From the NCBI GenBank assembly GCA_963995525.1, contig CAXEFP010000948.1:62001-126000 (forward strand): a stretch of 64,000 bases of DNA, in the 5' to 3' direction. Position numbers and translations under genes: made by a program. Positions 1 through 13,211 of the stretch are shown piece by piece; within the stretch, counting starts at the first letter, position 1, and each line of letters opens with the position of its first letter. The DNA comes from Escarpia spicata (lineage: Eukaryota > Annelida > Polychaeta > Sabellida > Siboglinidae). A model generated the notes under the pieces. That model saw only the letters and a list, made by a program, of their open reading frames with translations, ran no database searches and was not told the origin of the DNA.

Positions 1-3000
1 CAATACAGCCAGTTGTTACGTTACATTCAAATTTGTATAAATTTTTTGACCTTGTGCCCTATTTACAAAGGTAAACATCAACAAAAAGTCACCTTAGGGT
101 GTGAATTCCTCAAAGGCCAGACGTCTCAAGCATTTCAATTACATAATATTACACAGCCTAATTAGCAGACATTCAGAAAACAATGCCACTTGCTTGATTG
201 GCCAGAAGGTCCAGTCAGTAGACAGATCTGATAACAGGCTCCAGCTATGGCTGACTCCAGCTAATCACTGTCCTCAGACTTCATTAGGGTCAATTACAAC
301 ATCTTCACTTGTGTTTAGTCAGCTGATGTAAACAAAAAACGATTGACGAATCACCCTGCTGCAATGTTATTGGTTCATTTTCATACGTATTTTCAAATTG
401 AGGCTTAACTACTGGCATACGCACCCCACCCCCCTTATAAGACATGTGTTCCGTCGCTGTGATTTGGACTTGCAGACTGGTGAGAAGTCTGTAATATCCA
501 AAAACGGTTTGTTCCATTCAACTGCAGTTTTGCCATACACGTATTTTCAGTAATTGTTTCAAGATATTTGAAGTAAAATGCGTCCTCCGTGATTGTGCAA
601 TGACTATAGCGTGTTTCCGTTGCTAGGGACTTTAATTGGGGTCAGCACACTGTCAGTTTTCCCATTGGCGACCATGTTAATGTTTTGTGTGATTATAAGA
701 AAACGTGACCTATAAAGTTTCTTAAACTTCTCACCTGCTGTTATTATCATCTCATTGACATGCTGGTCGAGTTTAGTCAAAATCTCATATCTCTAGCTCT
801 TGCAAAATGCCTGTATGTATAACACCCGTCAATATTTACAACTGGATGCAGGCAGTAATCCGGCTAAAGTGTCAACTAGCCAAATTGCTGCCAGATACCC
901 TTCCGCTTAGTAAAATCAGCTAAAAAGACACCATTTTACTGTCAACAGATTCAACAATCACATCTAGAAATCTGACTACTCAAGTGCACTTATGTCAGAG
1001 CAAGTGAATATTATAAATTCATTTCTCAAAAATATACTGCACTTTTTTTCATCTGTAATCAAGCAGGAAGTCCAACAGTGTGCTGACCCCAAATAGGTAT
1101 GGCAATTTTGGAGAAAATGTTGAAAACAACACACTTTATAGGCACCAATGTTACAAGCACTCTGCAATTTTATTTTTTGTAATCCCTCCAGGTGTTTGTG
1201 TTTTATGCACATTTCAAAGGTGCCACCAAACTTGGCAAGGCACCATAAAAATCAGCACTTCGCCGTTGGACAATTTGTAATCCAGCACAATGTTCTCAGG
1301 TGGCACTATGAACTCCTGATAAAGTTTTCCAGAAAGTCAAATATGTGTTTTATAAGAAAATTCAATACAGCCAGTTGTTACGTTACATTCAAATTTGTAT
1401 TTATTTTTTGACCTTGTGCCCTATTTACAAAGGTAAACATCAACAAAAAGTCACCTTAGGGTGTGAATTCCTCAAAGGCCAGATGTCTCAAGCATTTCAA
1501 TTACATAATATTACACAGCCTAATTAGCAGACATTCAGAAAACAATGCCACTTGCTTGATTGGCCAGAAGGTCCAGTCAGTAGACAGATCTGATAACAGG
1601 CTCCAGCTATGGCTGACTCCAGCTAATCACTGTCCTCAGACTTCATTAGGGTCAATTACAACATCTTCAAGTGTGTTTAGTCAGCTGATGTAAACAAAAA
1701 ACGATTGACGAATCACCCTGCTGCAATGTTATTGGTTCATTTTCATACGTATTTTCAAATTGAGGCTTAACTACTGGCATACGCACCCCACCCCCCTTAT
1801 AAGACATGTGTTCCGTCGCTGTGATTTGGACTTGCAGACTGGTGAGAAGTCTGTAATATCCAAAAACGGTTTGTTCCATTCAACTGCAGTTTTGCCATAC
1901 ACGTATTTTCAGTCATTGTTTCAAGATATTTGAAGTAAAATGCGTCCTCCGTGATTGTGCAATGACTATAGCGTGTTTCCGTTGCTAGGGACTTTAATTG
2001 GGGTCAGCACACTGTCAGTTTTCCCATTGGCGACCATGTTAATGTTTTGTGTGATTATAAGAAAACGTGACCTATAAAGTTTCTTAAACTTCTCACCTGC
2101 TGTTATTATCATCTCATTGACATGCTGGTCGAGTTTTTCTCTAGCTCTTGCAAAATGCCTGTATGTATGACACCCGTCAATATTTACAACTGGATGCAGG
2201 CAGTAATCCGGCTAAAGTGTCAACTAGCCAAATTGCTGCCAGATACCCTTCCGCTTAGTAAAATCAGCTAAAAAGACACCATTTTACTGTCAACAGATTC
2301 AACAATCACATGTAGAAATCTGACTACTCAAGTGCACTTATGTCAGAGCAAGTGAATATTATAAAGTCATTTCTCAAAAATATACTGCACTTTTTTTCAT
2401 CTGTAATCAAGCAGGAAGTCCAACAGTGTGCTGACCCCAAATAGGTATGGCAATTTTGGAGAAAATGTTGAAAACAACACACTTTATAGGCACCAATGTT
2501 ACAAGCACTCTGCAATTTTATTTTTTGTAATCCCTCCAGGTGTTTGTGTTTTATGCACATTTCAAAGGTGCCACCAAACTTGGCAAGGCACCATAAAAAT
2601 CAGCACTTCGCCGTTGGACAATTTGTAATCCAGCACAATGTTCTCAGGTGGCACTATGAACTCCTGATAAAGTTTTCCAGAAAGTCAAATATGTGTTTTA
2701 TAAGAAAATTCAATACAGCCAGTTGTTACGTTACATTCAAATTTGTATTTATTTTTTGACCTTGTGCCCTATTTACAAAGGTAAACATCAACAAAAAGTC
2801 ACCTTAGGGTGTGAATTCCTCAAAGGCCAGATGTCTCAAGCATTTCAATTACATAATATTACACAGCCTAATTAGCAGACATTCAGAAAACAATGCCACT
2901 TGCTTGATTGGCCAGAAGGTCCAGTCAGTAGACAGATCTGATAACAGGCTCCAGCTATGGCTGACTCCAGCTAATCACTGTCCTCAGACTTCATTAGGGT

Positions 3001-6000
3001 CAATTACAACATCTTCACATGTGTTTAGTCAGCTGATGTAAACAAAAAACGATTGACGAATCACCCTGCTGCAATGTTATTGGTTCATTTTCATACGTAT
3101 TTTCAAATTGAGGCTTAACTACTGGCATACGCACCCCACCCCCCTTATAAGACATGTGTTCCGTCGCTGTGATTTGGACTTGCAGACTGGTGAGAAGTCT
3201 GTAATATCCAAAAACGGTTTGTTCCATTCAACTGCAGTTTTGCCATACACGTATTTTCAGTAATTGTTTCAAGATATTTGAAGTAAAATGCGTCCTCCGT
3301 GATTGTGCAATGACTATAGCGTGTTTCCGTTGCTAGGGACTTTAATTGGGGTCAGCACACTGTCAGTTTTCCCATTGGCGACCATGTTAATGTTTTGTGT
3401 GATTATAAGAAAACGTGACCTATAAAGTTTCTTAAACTTCTCAACTGCTGTTATTATCATCTCATTGACATGCTGGTCGAGTTTAGTCAAAATCTCATAT
3501 CTCTAGCTCTTGCAAAATGCCTGTATGTATGACACCCGTCAATATTTACAACTGGATGCAGGCAGTAATCCGGCTAAAGTGTCAACTAGCCAAATTGCTG
3601 CCAGATACCCTTCCGCTTAGTAAAATCAGCTAAAAAGACACCATTTTACTGTCAACAGATTCAACAATCACATCTAGAAATCTGACTACTCAAGTGCACT
3701 TATGTCAGAGCAAGTGAATATTATAAAGTCATTTCTCAAAAATATACTGCACTTTTTTTCATCTGTAATCAAGCAGGAAGTCCAACAGTGTGCTGACCCC
3801 AAATAGGTATGGCAATTTTGGAGAAAATGTTGAAAACAACACACTTTATAGGCACCAATGTTACAAGCACTCTGCAATTTTATTTTTTGTAATCCCTCCA
3901 GGTGTTTGTGTTTTATGCACATTTCAAAGGTGCCACCAAACTTGGCAAGGCACCATAAAAATCAGCACTTCGCCGTTGGACAATTTGTAATCCAGCACAA
4001 TGTTCTCAGGTGGCACTATGAACTCCTGATAAAGTTTTCCAGAAAGTCAAATATGTGTTTTATAAGAAAATTCAATACAGCCAGTTGTTACGTTACATTC
4101 AAATTTGTATTTATTTTTTGACCTTGTGCCCTATTTACAAAGGTAAACATCAACAAAAAGTCACCTTAGGGTGTGAATTCCTCAAAGGCCAGATGTCTCA
4201 AGCATTTCAATTACATATTACACAGCCTAATTAGCAGACATTCAGAAAACAATGCCACTTGCTTGATTGGCCAGAAGGTCCAGTCAGTAGACAGATCTGA
4301 TAACAGGCTCCAGCTATGGCTGACTCCAGCTAATCACTGTCCTCAGACTTCATTAGGGTCAATTACAACATCTTCACATGTGTTTAGTCAGCTGATGTAA
4401 ACAAAAAACGATTGACGAATCACCCTGCTGCAATGTTATTGGTTCATTTTCATACGTATTTTCAAATTGAGGCTTAACTACTGGCATACGCACCCCACCC
4501 CCCTTATAAGACATGTGTTCCGTCGCTGTGATTTGGACTTGCAGACTGGTGAGAAGTCTGTAATATCCAAAAACGGTTTGTTCCATTCAACTGCAGTTTT
4601 GCCATACACGTATTTTCAGTAATTGTTTCAAGATATTTGAAGTAAAATGCGTCCTCCGTGATTGTGCAATGACTATAGCGTGTTTCCGTTGCTAGGGACT
4701 TTAATTGGGGTCAGCACACTGTCAGTTTTCCCATTGGTGACCATGTTAATGTTTTGTGTGATTATAAGAAAACGTGACCTATAAAGTTTCTTAAACTTCT
4801 CACCTGCTGTTACTATCATCTCAATGACATGCTGGTCGAGTTTTTCTCTAGCTCTTGCAAAATGCCTGTATGTATGACACCCGTCAATATTTACAACTGG
4901 ATGCAGGCAGTAATCCGGCTAAAGTGTCAACTAGCCAAATTGCTGCCAGATACCCTTCCGCTTAGTAACATCAGCTAAAAAGACACCATTTTACTGTCAA
5001 CAGATTCAACAATCACATGTAGAAATCTGACTACTCAAGTGCACTTATGTCAGAGCAAGTGAATATTATAAAAAGTCATTTCTCAAAAATATACTGCACT
5101 TTTTTTCATCTGTAATCAAGCAGGAAGTCCAACAGTGTGCAGACCCCAAATAGGTATGGCAATTTTGGAGAAAATGTTGAAAACAACACACTTTATAGGC
5201 ACCAATGTTACAAGCACTCTGCAATTTTATTTTTTGTAATCCCTCCAGGTGTTTGTGTTTTATGCACATTTCAAAGGTGCCACCAAACTTGGCAAGGCAC
5301 CATAAAAATCAGCACTTCGCCGTTGGACAATTTGTAATCCAGCACAATGTTCTCAGGTGGCACTATGAACTCCTGATAAAGTTTTCCAGAAAGTCAAATA
5401 TGTGTTTTATAAGAAAATTCAATACAGCCAGTTGTTACGTTACATTCAAATTTGTATAAATTTTTTGACCTTGTGCCCTATTTACAAAGGTAAACATCAA
5501 CAAAAAGTCACCTTAGGGTGTGAATTCCTCAAAGGCCAGACGTCTCAAGCATTTCAATTACATAATATTACACAGCCTAATTAGCAGACATTCAGAAAAC
5601 AATGCCACTTGCTTGATTGGCCAGAAGGTCCAGTCAGTAGACAGATCTGATAACAGGCTCCAGCTATGGCTGACTCCAGCTAATCACTGTCCTCAGACTT
5701 CATTAGGGTCAATTACAACATCTTCACTTGTGTTTAGTCAGCTGATGTAAACAAAAAACGATTGACGAATCACCCTGCTGCAATGTTATTGGTTCATTTT
5801 CATACGTATTTTCAAATTGAGGCTTAACTACTGGCATACGCACCCCACCCCCCTTATAAGACATGTGTTCCGTCGCTGTGATTTGGACTTGCAGACTGGT
5901 GAGAAGTCTGTAATATCCAAAAACGGTTTGTTCCATTCAACTGCAGTTTTGCCATACACGTATTTTCAGTAATTGTTTCAAGATATTTGAAGTAAAATGC

Positions 6001-9000
6001 GTCCTCCGTGATTGTGCAATGACTATAGCGTGTTTCCGTTGCTAGGGACTTTAATTGGGGTCAGCACACTGTCAGTTTTCCCATTGGCGACCATGTTAAT
6101 GTTTTGTGTGATTATAAGAAAACGTGACCTATAAAGTTTCTTAAACTTCTCACCTGCTGTTATTATCATCTCATTGACATGCTGGTCGAGTTTAGTCAAA
6201 ATCTCATATCTCTAGCTCTTGCAAAATGCCTGTATGTATAACACCCGTCAATATTTACAACTGGATGCAGGCAGTAATCCGGCTAAAGTGTCAACTAGCC
6301 AAATTGCTGCCAGATACCCTTCCGCTTAGTAAAATCAGCTAAAAAGACACCATTTTACTGTCAACAGATTCAACAATCACATCTAGAAATCTGACTACTC
6401 AAGTGCACTTATGTCAGAGCAAGTGAATATTATAAATTCATTTCTCAAAAATATACTGCACTTTTTTTCATCTGTAATCAAGCAGGAAGTCCAACAGTGT
6501 GCTGACCCCAAATAGGTATGGCAATTTTGGAGAAAATGTTGAAAACAACACACTTTATAGGCACCAATGTTACAAGCACTCTGCAATTTTATTTTTTGTA
6601 ATCCCTCCAGGTGTTTGTGTTTTATGCACATTTCAAAGGTGCCACCAAACTTGGCAAGGCACCATAAAAATCAGCACTTCGCCGTTGGACAATTTGTAAT
6701 CCAGCACAATGTTCTCAGGTGGCACTATGAACTCCTGATAAAGTTTTCCAGAAAGTCAAATATGTGTTTTATAAGAAAATTCAATACAGCCAGTTGTTAC
6801 GTTACATTCAAATTTGTATTTATTTTTTGACCTTGTGCCCTATTTACAAAGGTAAACATCAACAAAAAGTCACCTTAGGGTGTGAATTCCTCAAAGGCCA
6901 GATGTCTCAAGCATTTCAATTACATAATATTACACAGCCTAATTAGCAGACATTCAGAAAACAATGCCACTTGCTTGATTGGCCAGAAGGTCCAGTCAGT
7001 AGACAGATCTGATAACAGGCTCCAGCTATGGCTGACTCCAGCTAATCACTGTCCTCAGACTTCATTAGGGTCAATTACAACATCTTCAAGTGTGTTTAGT
7101 CAGCTGATGTAAACAAAAAACGATTGACGAATCACCCTGCTGCAATGTTATTGGTTCATTTTCATACGTATTTTCAAATTGAGGCTTAACTACTGGCATA
7201 CGCACCCCACCCCCCTTATAAGACATGTGTTCCGTCGCTGTGATTTGGACTTGCAGACTGGTGAGAAGTCTGTAATATCCAAAAACGGTTTGTTCCATTC
7301 AACTGCAGTTTTGCCATACACGTATTTTCAGTCATTGTTTCAAGATATTTGAAGTAAAATGCGTCCTCCGTGATTGTGCAATGACTATAGCGTGTTTCCG
7401 TTGCTAGGGACTTTAATTGGGGTCAGCACACTGTCAGTTTTCCCATTGGCGACCATGTTAATGTTTTGTGTGATTATAAGAAAACGTGACCTATAAAGTT
7501 TCTTAAACTTCTCACCTGCTGTTATTATCATCTCATTGACATGCTGGTCGAGTTTTTCTCTAGCTCTTGCAAAATGCCTGTATGTATGACACCCGTCAAT
7601 ATTTACAACTGGATGCAGGCAGTAATCCGGCTAAAGTGTCAACTAGCCAAATTGCTGCCAGATACCCTTCCGCTTAGTAAAATCAGCTAAAAAGACACCA
7701 TTTTACTGTCAACAGATTCAACAATCACATGTAGAAATCTGACTACTCAAGTGCACTTATGTCAGAGCAAGTGAATATTATAAAGTCATTTCTCAAAAAT
7801 ATACTGCACTTTTTTTCATCTGTAATCAAGCAGGAAGTCCAACAGTGTGCTGACCCCAAATAGGTATGGCAATTTTGGAGAAAATGTTGAAAACAACACA
7901 CTTTATAGGCACCAATGTTACAAGCACTCTGCAATTTTATTTTTTGTAATCCCTCCAGGTGTTTGTGTTTTATGCACATTTCAAAGGTGCCACCAAACTT
8001 GGCAAGGCACCATAAAAATCAGCACTTCGCCGTTGGACAATTTGTAATCCAGCACAATGTTCTCAGGTGGCACTATGAACTCCTGATAAAGTTTTCCAGA
8101 AAGTCAAATATGTGTTTTATAAGAAAATTCAATACAGCCAGTTGTTACGTTACATTCAAATTTGTATTTATTTTTTGACCTTGTGCCCTATTTACAAAGG
8201 TAAACATCAACAAAAAGTCACCTTAGGGTGTGAATTCCTCAAAGGCCAGATGTCTCAAGCATTTCAATTACATAATATTACACAGCCTAATTAGCAGACA
8301 TTCAGAAAACAATGCCACTTGCTTGATTGGCCAGAAGGTCCAGTCAGTAGACAGATCTGATAACAGGCTCCAGCTATGGCTGACTCCAGCTAATCACTGT
8401 CCTCAGACTTCATTAGGGTCAATTACAACATCTTCACATGTGTTTAGTCAGCTGATGTAAACAAAAAACGATTGACGAATCACCCTGCTGCAATGTTATT
8501 GGTTCATTTTCATACGTATTTTCAAATTGAGGCTTAACTACTGGCATACGCACCCCACCCCCCTTATAAGACATGTGTTCCGTCGCTGTGATTTGGACTT
8601 GCAGACTGGTGAGAAGTCTGTAATATCCAAAAACGGTTTGTTCCATTCAACTGCAGTTTTGCCATACACGTATTTTCAGTAATTGTTTCAAGATATTTGA
8701 AGTAAAATGCGTCCTCCGTGATTGTGCAATGACTATAGCGTGTTTCCGTTGCTAGGGACTTTAATTGGGGTCAGCACACTGTCAGTTTTCCCATTGGCGA
8801 CCATGTTAATGTTTTGTGTGATTATAAGAAAACGTGACCTATAAAGTTTCTTAAACTTCTCAACTGCTGTTATTATCATCTCATTGACATGCTGGTCGAG
8901 TTTAGTCAAAATCTCATATCTCTAGCTCTTGCAAAATGCCTGTATGTATGACACCCGTCAATATTTACAACTGGATGCAGGCAGTAATCCGGCTAAAGTG

Positions 9001-10566
9001 TCAACTAGCCAAATTGCTGCCAGATACCCTTCCGCTTAGTAAAATCAGCTAAAAAGACACCATTTTACTGTCAACAGATTCAACAATCACATCTAGAAAT
9101 CTGACTACTCAAGTGCACTTATGTCAGAGCAAGTGAATATTATAAAGTCATTTCTCAAAAATATACTGCACTTTTTTTCATCTGTAATCAAGCAGGAAGT
9201 CCAACAGTGTGCTGACCCCAAATAGGTATGGCAATTTTGGAGAAAATGTTGAAAACAACACACTTTATAGGCACCAATGTTACAAGCACTCTGCAATTTT
9301 ATTTTTTGTAATCCCTCCAGGTGTTTGTGTTTTATGCACATTTCAAAGGTGCCACCAAACTTGGCAAGGCACCATAAAAATCAGCACTTCGCCGTTGGAC
9401 AATTTGTAATCCAGCACAATGTTCTCAGGTGGCACTATGAACTCCTGATAAAGTTTTCCAGAAAGTCAAATATGTGTTTTATAAGAAAATTCAATACAGC
9501 CAGTTGTTACGTTACATTCAAATTTGTATTTATTTTTTGACCTTGTGCCCTATTTACAAAGGTAAACATCAACAAAAAGTCACCTTAGGGTGTGAATTCC
9601 TCAAAGGCCAGATGTCTCAAGCATTTCAATTACATATTACACAGCCTAATTAGCAGACATTCAGAAAACAATGCCACTTGCTTGATTGGCCAGAAGGTCC
9701 AGTCAGTAGACAGATCTGATAACAGGCTCCAGCTATGGCTGACTCCAGCTAATCACTGTCCTCAGACTTCATTAGGGTCAATTACAACATCTTCACATGT
9801 GTTTAGTCAGCTGATGTAAACAAAAAACGATTGACGAATCACCCTGCTGCAATGTTATTGGTTCATTTTCATACGTATTTTCAAATTGAGGCTTAACTAC
9901 TGGCATACGCACCCCACCCCCCTTATAAGACATGTGTTCCGTCGCTGTGATTTGGACTTGCAGACTGGTGAGAAGTCTGTAATATCCAAAAACGGTTTGT
10001 TCCATTCAACTGCAGTTTTGCCATACACGTATTTTCAGTAATTGTTTCAAGATATTTGAAGTAAAATGCGTCCTCCGTGATTGTGCAATGACTATAGCGT
10101 GTTTCCGTTGCTAGGGACTTTAATTGGGGTCAGCACACTGTCAGTTTTCCCATTGGTGACCATGTTAATGTTTTGTGTGATTATAAGAAAACGTGACCTA
10201 TAAAGTTTCTTAAACTTCTCACCTGCTGTTACTATCATCTCAATGACATGCTGGTCGAGTTTTTCTCTAGCTCTTGCAAAATGCCTGTATGTATGACACC
10301 CGTCAATATTTACAACTGGATGCAGGCAGTAATCCGGCTAAAGTGTCAACTAGCCAAATTGCTGCCAGATACCCTTCCGCTTAGTAACATCAGCTAAAAA
10401 GACACCATTTTACTGTCAACAGATTCAACAATCACATGTAGAAATCTGACTACTCAAGTGCACTTATGTCAGAGCAAGTGAATATTATAAAAAGTCATTT
10501 CTCAAAAATATACTGCACTTTTTTTCATCTGTAATCAAGCAGGAAGTCCAACAGTGTGCTGACCCC
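1..10566 (+). repeat. Higher-order satellite: ~1.35-kb monomers in a 5419-bp four-monomer unit
   Basis: Eight monomers follow head to tail; equivalent points at 101, 1463, 2811, 4173, 5520, 6882, 8230 and 9592 give steps of 1362, 1348, 1362 and 1347, repeated twice. Base 1 matches base 5420, so the true period is 5419 bp (four monomer types), nearly two full copies here, and the array runs off the left edge. Monomer types differ by small diagnostic changes, such as a 14-bp deletion in alternate monomers near 2136 and 7555 and a 3-bp deletion near 4215 and 9634. The short open frames repeated in every monomer are by-products, not genes. By eye the two 5419-bp copies are almost identical, implying recent amplification. 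The right end is abrupt at 10566. The monomer is homologous to the inverted stretch at 40494-41786. Confidence 0.97.
638..1090 (+). repeat. Module A of the satellite monomer, bounded by inverted repeats (representative copy)
   Basis: Each monomer contains a ~453-bp module starting GGGGTCAGCACACTGT and ending ACAGTGTGCTGACCCC, a perfect 16-bp terminal inverted repeat. The next copy begins at 2000. The satellite ends at 10566 exactly on the right terminus of this module. The diverged inverted copy at 41330-41786 also ends on the same termini. This suggests transposon end structure (long terminal region or an embedded MITE). No target-site duplication is recognisable, so the class assignment is inference. 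Confidence 0.75.
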
Positions 10567-11594
10567 TATAGGATTCATGTCCATTTCTTGTGATCTGGAA
10601 CTTGTGCAGGCTGTGCTGCCACCGTGTGGCACTGAATATAGGCATATATTACATAATTTGTTCTAAGGAAGATATTGAGGGAAAATAAAAAGCTATGACC
10701 CAAAAACATTGTCCTAATACTGTGTGACCTTGACATGACCTAGTTAGTTGACCTTTAATGACCGTTGACCTACTTATGATGATACATGACCTAATTAAAT
10801 TATTATGTGTGACACAATGGCTTATTAAGTTGATAAATTTTTGGAATGGAACATTTATGTACACATTGACCATAAAATATAATATTAAAGCAAGAATCAA
10901 TAATGACCTAATTTGTTTTAAAAATTGAACTTTGACCTAATTGCATGTTTGAATATCCAATCTATTTTTACTTATTAATTATGGTATGTTGTGCTAGCAA
11001 ATTAAAGGTAACTAAATGTTTAACCTTGACCATAATAGCATGACCTTGACACGACCTAGATAATTAACCTTGAACACGTATTGATTTATTTATGTTGACA
11101 AATTACTTAATTAATTTTTTACTTAATGATTATGATGTTGTGCTAGCAAAATGAAAGTTCAACTATTGATTAACTGTTGGCCATTGTGACATTACTTTGA
11201 CCTGATTGTTTGACCTTTATTGGCTTTGACCTACATACGTTTGTATACATTGAAGTGTCCCCAGCAAACTGACGAGTATTAATCATTGTTGCAAAGAAAC
11301 ACCACTTGGATTTAACACCATTTATTATACATTCCAAGATCGTTATAATTTCCAGCTGTTGACTGTGTGATAAAATGTTAACAGCATGATGCAAAGATCT
11401 GTACTACAATAATTATGTTTAATTGTTTTGTTCGATGTCTCGCACTTCAACATGAAGTAATGTTAATATTGTTCACAGTTAGCAGCCGACAGGTAGACAA
11501 AGAAAACAACTGAAACAGCAGAAGTACAAGAACTAGTCAGCTTCAATGCACATACAGGGAACTACAGAAGGAGGAACAGAGTACATTGCCGCCT
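10567..11594. other. AT-rich non-coding DNA with dense TGACCT words
   Basis: I see no gene here. Between about 10720 and 11235 the hexamer TGACCT recurs about eleven times in one orientation with irregular spacing, for example near 10726, 10737, 10751, 10931, 11195 and 11227. This looks like a decayed simple-sequence tract. It also equals clustered AGGTCA half-sites on the minus strand. It probably lies in an ELP1 intron, given the exon at 13212. Confidence 0.6.
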
Positions 11595-11880
11595 CAGTGT
11601 AGATATAGTTGGTTCACTGTTATATCGCAAGTGAAGTGTGCCAATGTTCTCAGGATACTGTTGGCCCAGTACAGATATAATCAGTTCAATGTTTCATATT
11701 ATCCAAGTGCAGTGTGCCAATGTTCCCCCGACACTGTTGGTTGAGTGTAGATATAATCCGTTCATTGTTTCATATATCCATACAATTGAAGTTTGTCAGT
11801 TTCACAGGACACTGTTCACTGGTTCGGTGTAGACGTAGTCAGTTCAGTGTTTCATATTTCCATGTAAGTGATGTGTGCTA
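11595..11880 (+). repeat. Degenerate ~72-82-bp tandem repeat, about 3.5 copies
   Basis: Variants of GTGTAGATATARTCVGTTCA followed by a TTTCATAT word start near 11597, 11669, 11745 and 11827. Each is followed by variants of AGTGTGCCAATGTT and ACTGTTGG. The copies are diverged and spacing drifts from 72 to 82 bp. Short open frames across this stretch follow the repeat and have no recognisable protein. Confidence 0.8.
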
Positions 11881-12779
11881 CTTTTCACAGAAGTTATCTT
11901 CACTGTTCCGTCACTCTTCATATATTTGCAGCAGAATCCTTCAACATGAAGTAAAGGAAAACTGTATTAATGTATGTGTGTGATACAAATGAAATAATGC
12001 AATACCACAAGAATGTATTCCCAAAATAAAACAATCATATTGGTGTCCCTGGACTTTGTTTTTGTATAATTAATCTTACAGTGCAGATTATTAAGAAAGC
12101 CATTAAAAAGCTGGCATTTAATTGTGTTGTAGTAGAGGAATAAAAATATCATGGCAACATTTTATATATTATTTTTATTATAAACAATAATAAATGTTAA
12201 ATTAAATGCACATAATTACAAAAGTGCTGATGGCACTGGATTTAATGTTAAATGGTTCAATATCAATAATGTAAAACTCGGCCAAAACATGCCAAGGTCA
12301 TATAGATTTTTTAATTGTGAAACTAATATTTTAACAAAAGCTTCTTTTTAAAAATATATAACATCATACATTATTTACATATATATCATTCATTATTCGC
12401 ATAAAATACATCGTGATTTACGTGCAAACAGTGTTGATTATGTGGATTTTAAATTGTAGGAAACAGCGTGACCTACAATGGCTACATTCTGTTCGTATCT
12501 CATACGAATCGAACAGTCGGGCACAGAAATATTGGATCACTTCAGTCTACGCTCACATTCTCAGACCCAATGCTACATCTGTAAATAATTAAAAACTATG
12601 ACTAACTTTTAGAATAGCTTAGAAGCATACATTTTAATCCGTGTCAGAGCAAGTATTTTGTAATTTGCATAGCGCGCGCCCGTCGAACTTAATTGTGCCA
12701 ACGCCTAAAATTCCATCCTGATAAATGTGTACACATGGAAATTGGGACAAATAATATTGGTGAAAGTACAGAAGAACTT
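11881..12779. other. AT-rich non-coding DNA
   Basis: Nothing recognisable. There are long A/T runs around 12150-12440. A slightly more GC-rich patch at 12470-12570 follows a TTTTAAATTGTAG sequence that resembles a splice acceptor, but its translation matches nothing I recognise and I do not call an exon. Confidence 0.5.
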
Positions 12780-13024
12780 TTCAATTCTTAGATACATACA
12801 CTTTTTTGCCACTAAACAAGACTATGGTTAGATCCCACCTAGATTATGCAATAGCAATATGGTATCCATTTAAGACGAAACATAAAATAGCCATAGAAAA
12901 TGTCCAGAGAAGAGCCACAAAAGAACTACCTGGTATGAGGGACTTATCATATATTGAAAGAGTAAAATTACTTAAGTTACCCGCATTAACATATCGTAGG
13001 TTAACACACACAACAAATGTCTGA
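12780..13024 (+). mobile_element. Fragment of a LINE ORF2 C-terminus (reverse transcriptase thumb region)
   Basis: A plus-strand frame from about 12806 reads KTMVRSHLDYAIAIWYP, then ENVQRRATKELPGMRDLSY, then LKLPALTYRRL, ending at a stop at 13024. The order 'R(S/P)HLDYA..WYP - VQRRATK - DLSY.ER...L.L..L.YRR' is the conserved segment downstream of the RT catalytic core in CR1/Jockey-group LINEs. It resembles, but is not a copy of, the equivalent part of the minus-strand LINE at 13485-17700. Only about 70 codons survive; there is no catalytic core and no clear 3' tail, so it is a dead fragment. It lies on the strand opposite to the neighbouring ELP1 exon. Confidence 0.85.
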
Positions 13025-13211
13025 AATTGCAATTGGATTTCACTATCAATGTTCAGAAATTATCAAGTAAAACATTTAAATTCAAATGTTTACTTTTGAA
13101 AGTGAAACACGTCAACTCACAATAAATCTAAAAAGAGGACTGATCTTTTACAATGGTGTCGTTCTATTTGTGGTCAACTCAGAAAGAGGAATAGCCTGGG
13201 ACCGTCCTCAC

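Noticed and set aside
101..10005. Small proteins of 60-87 codons repeated in every satellite monomer
   Set aside because: They recur only because the monomer does, overlap on both strands, and the homologous stretch at 40.5-41.3 kb does not keep the frames open.
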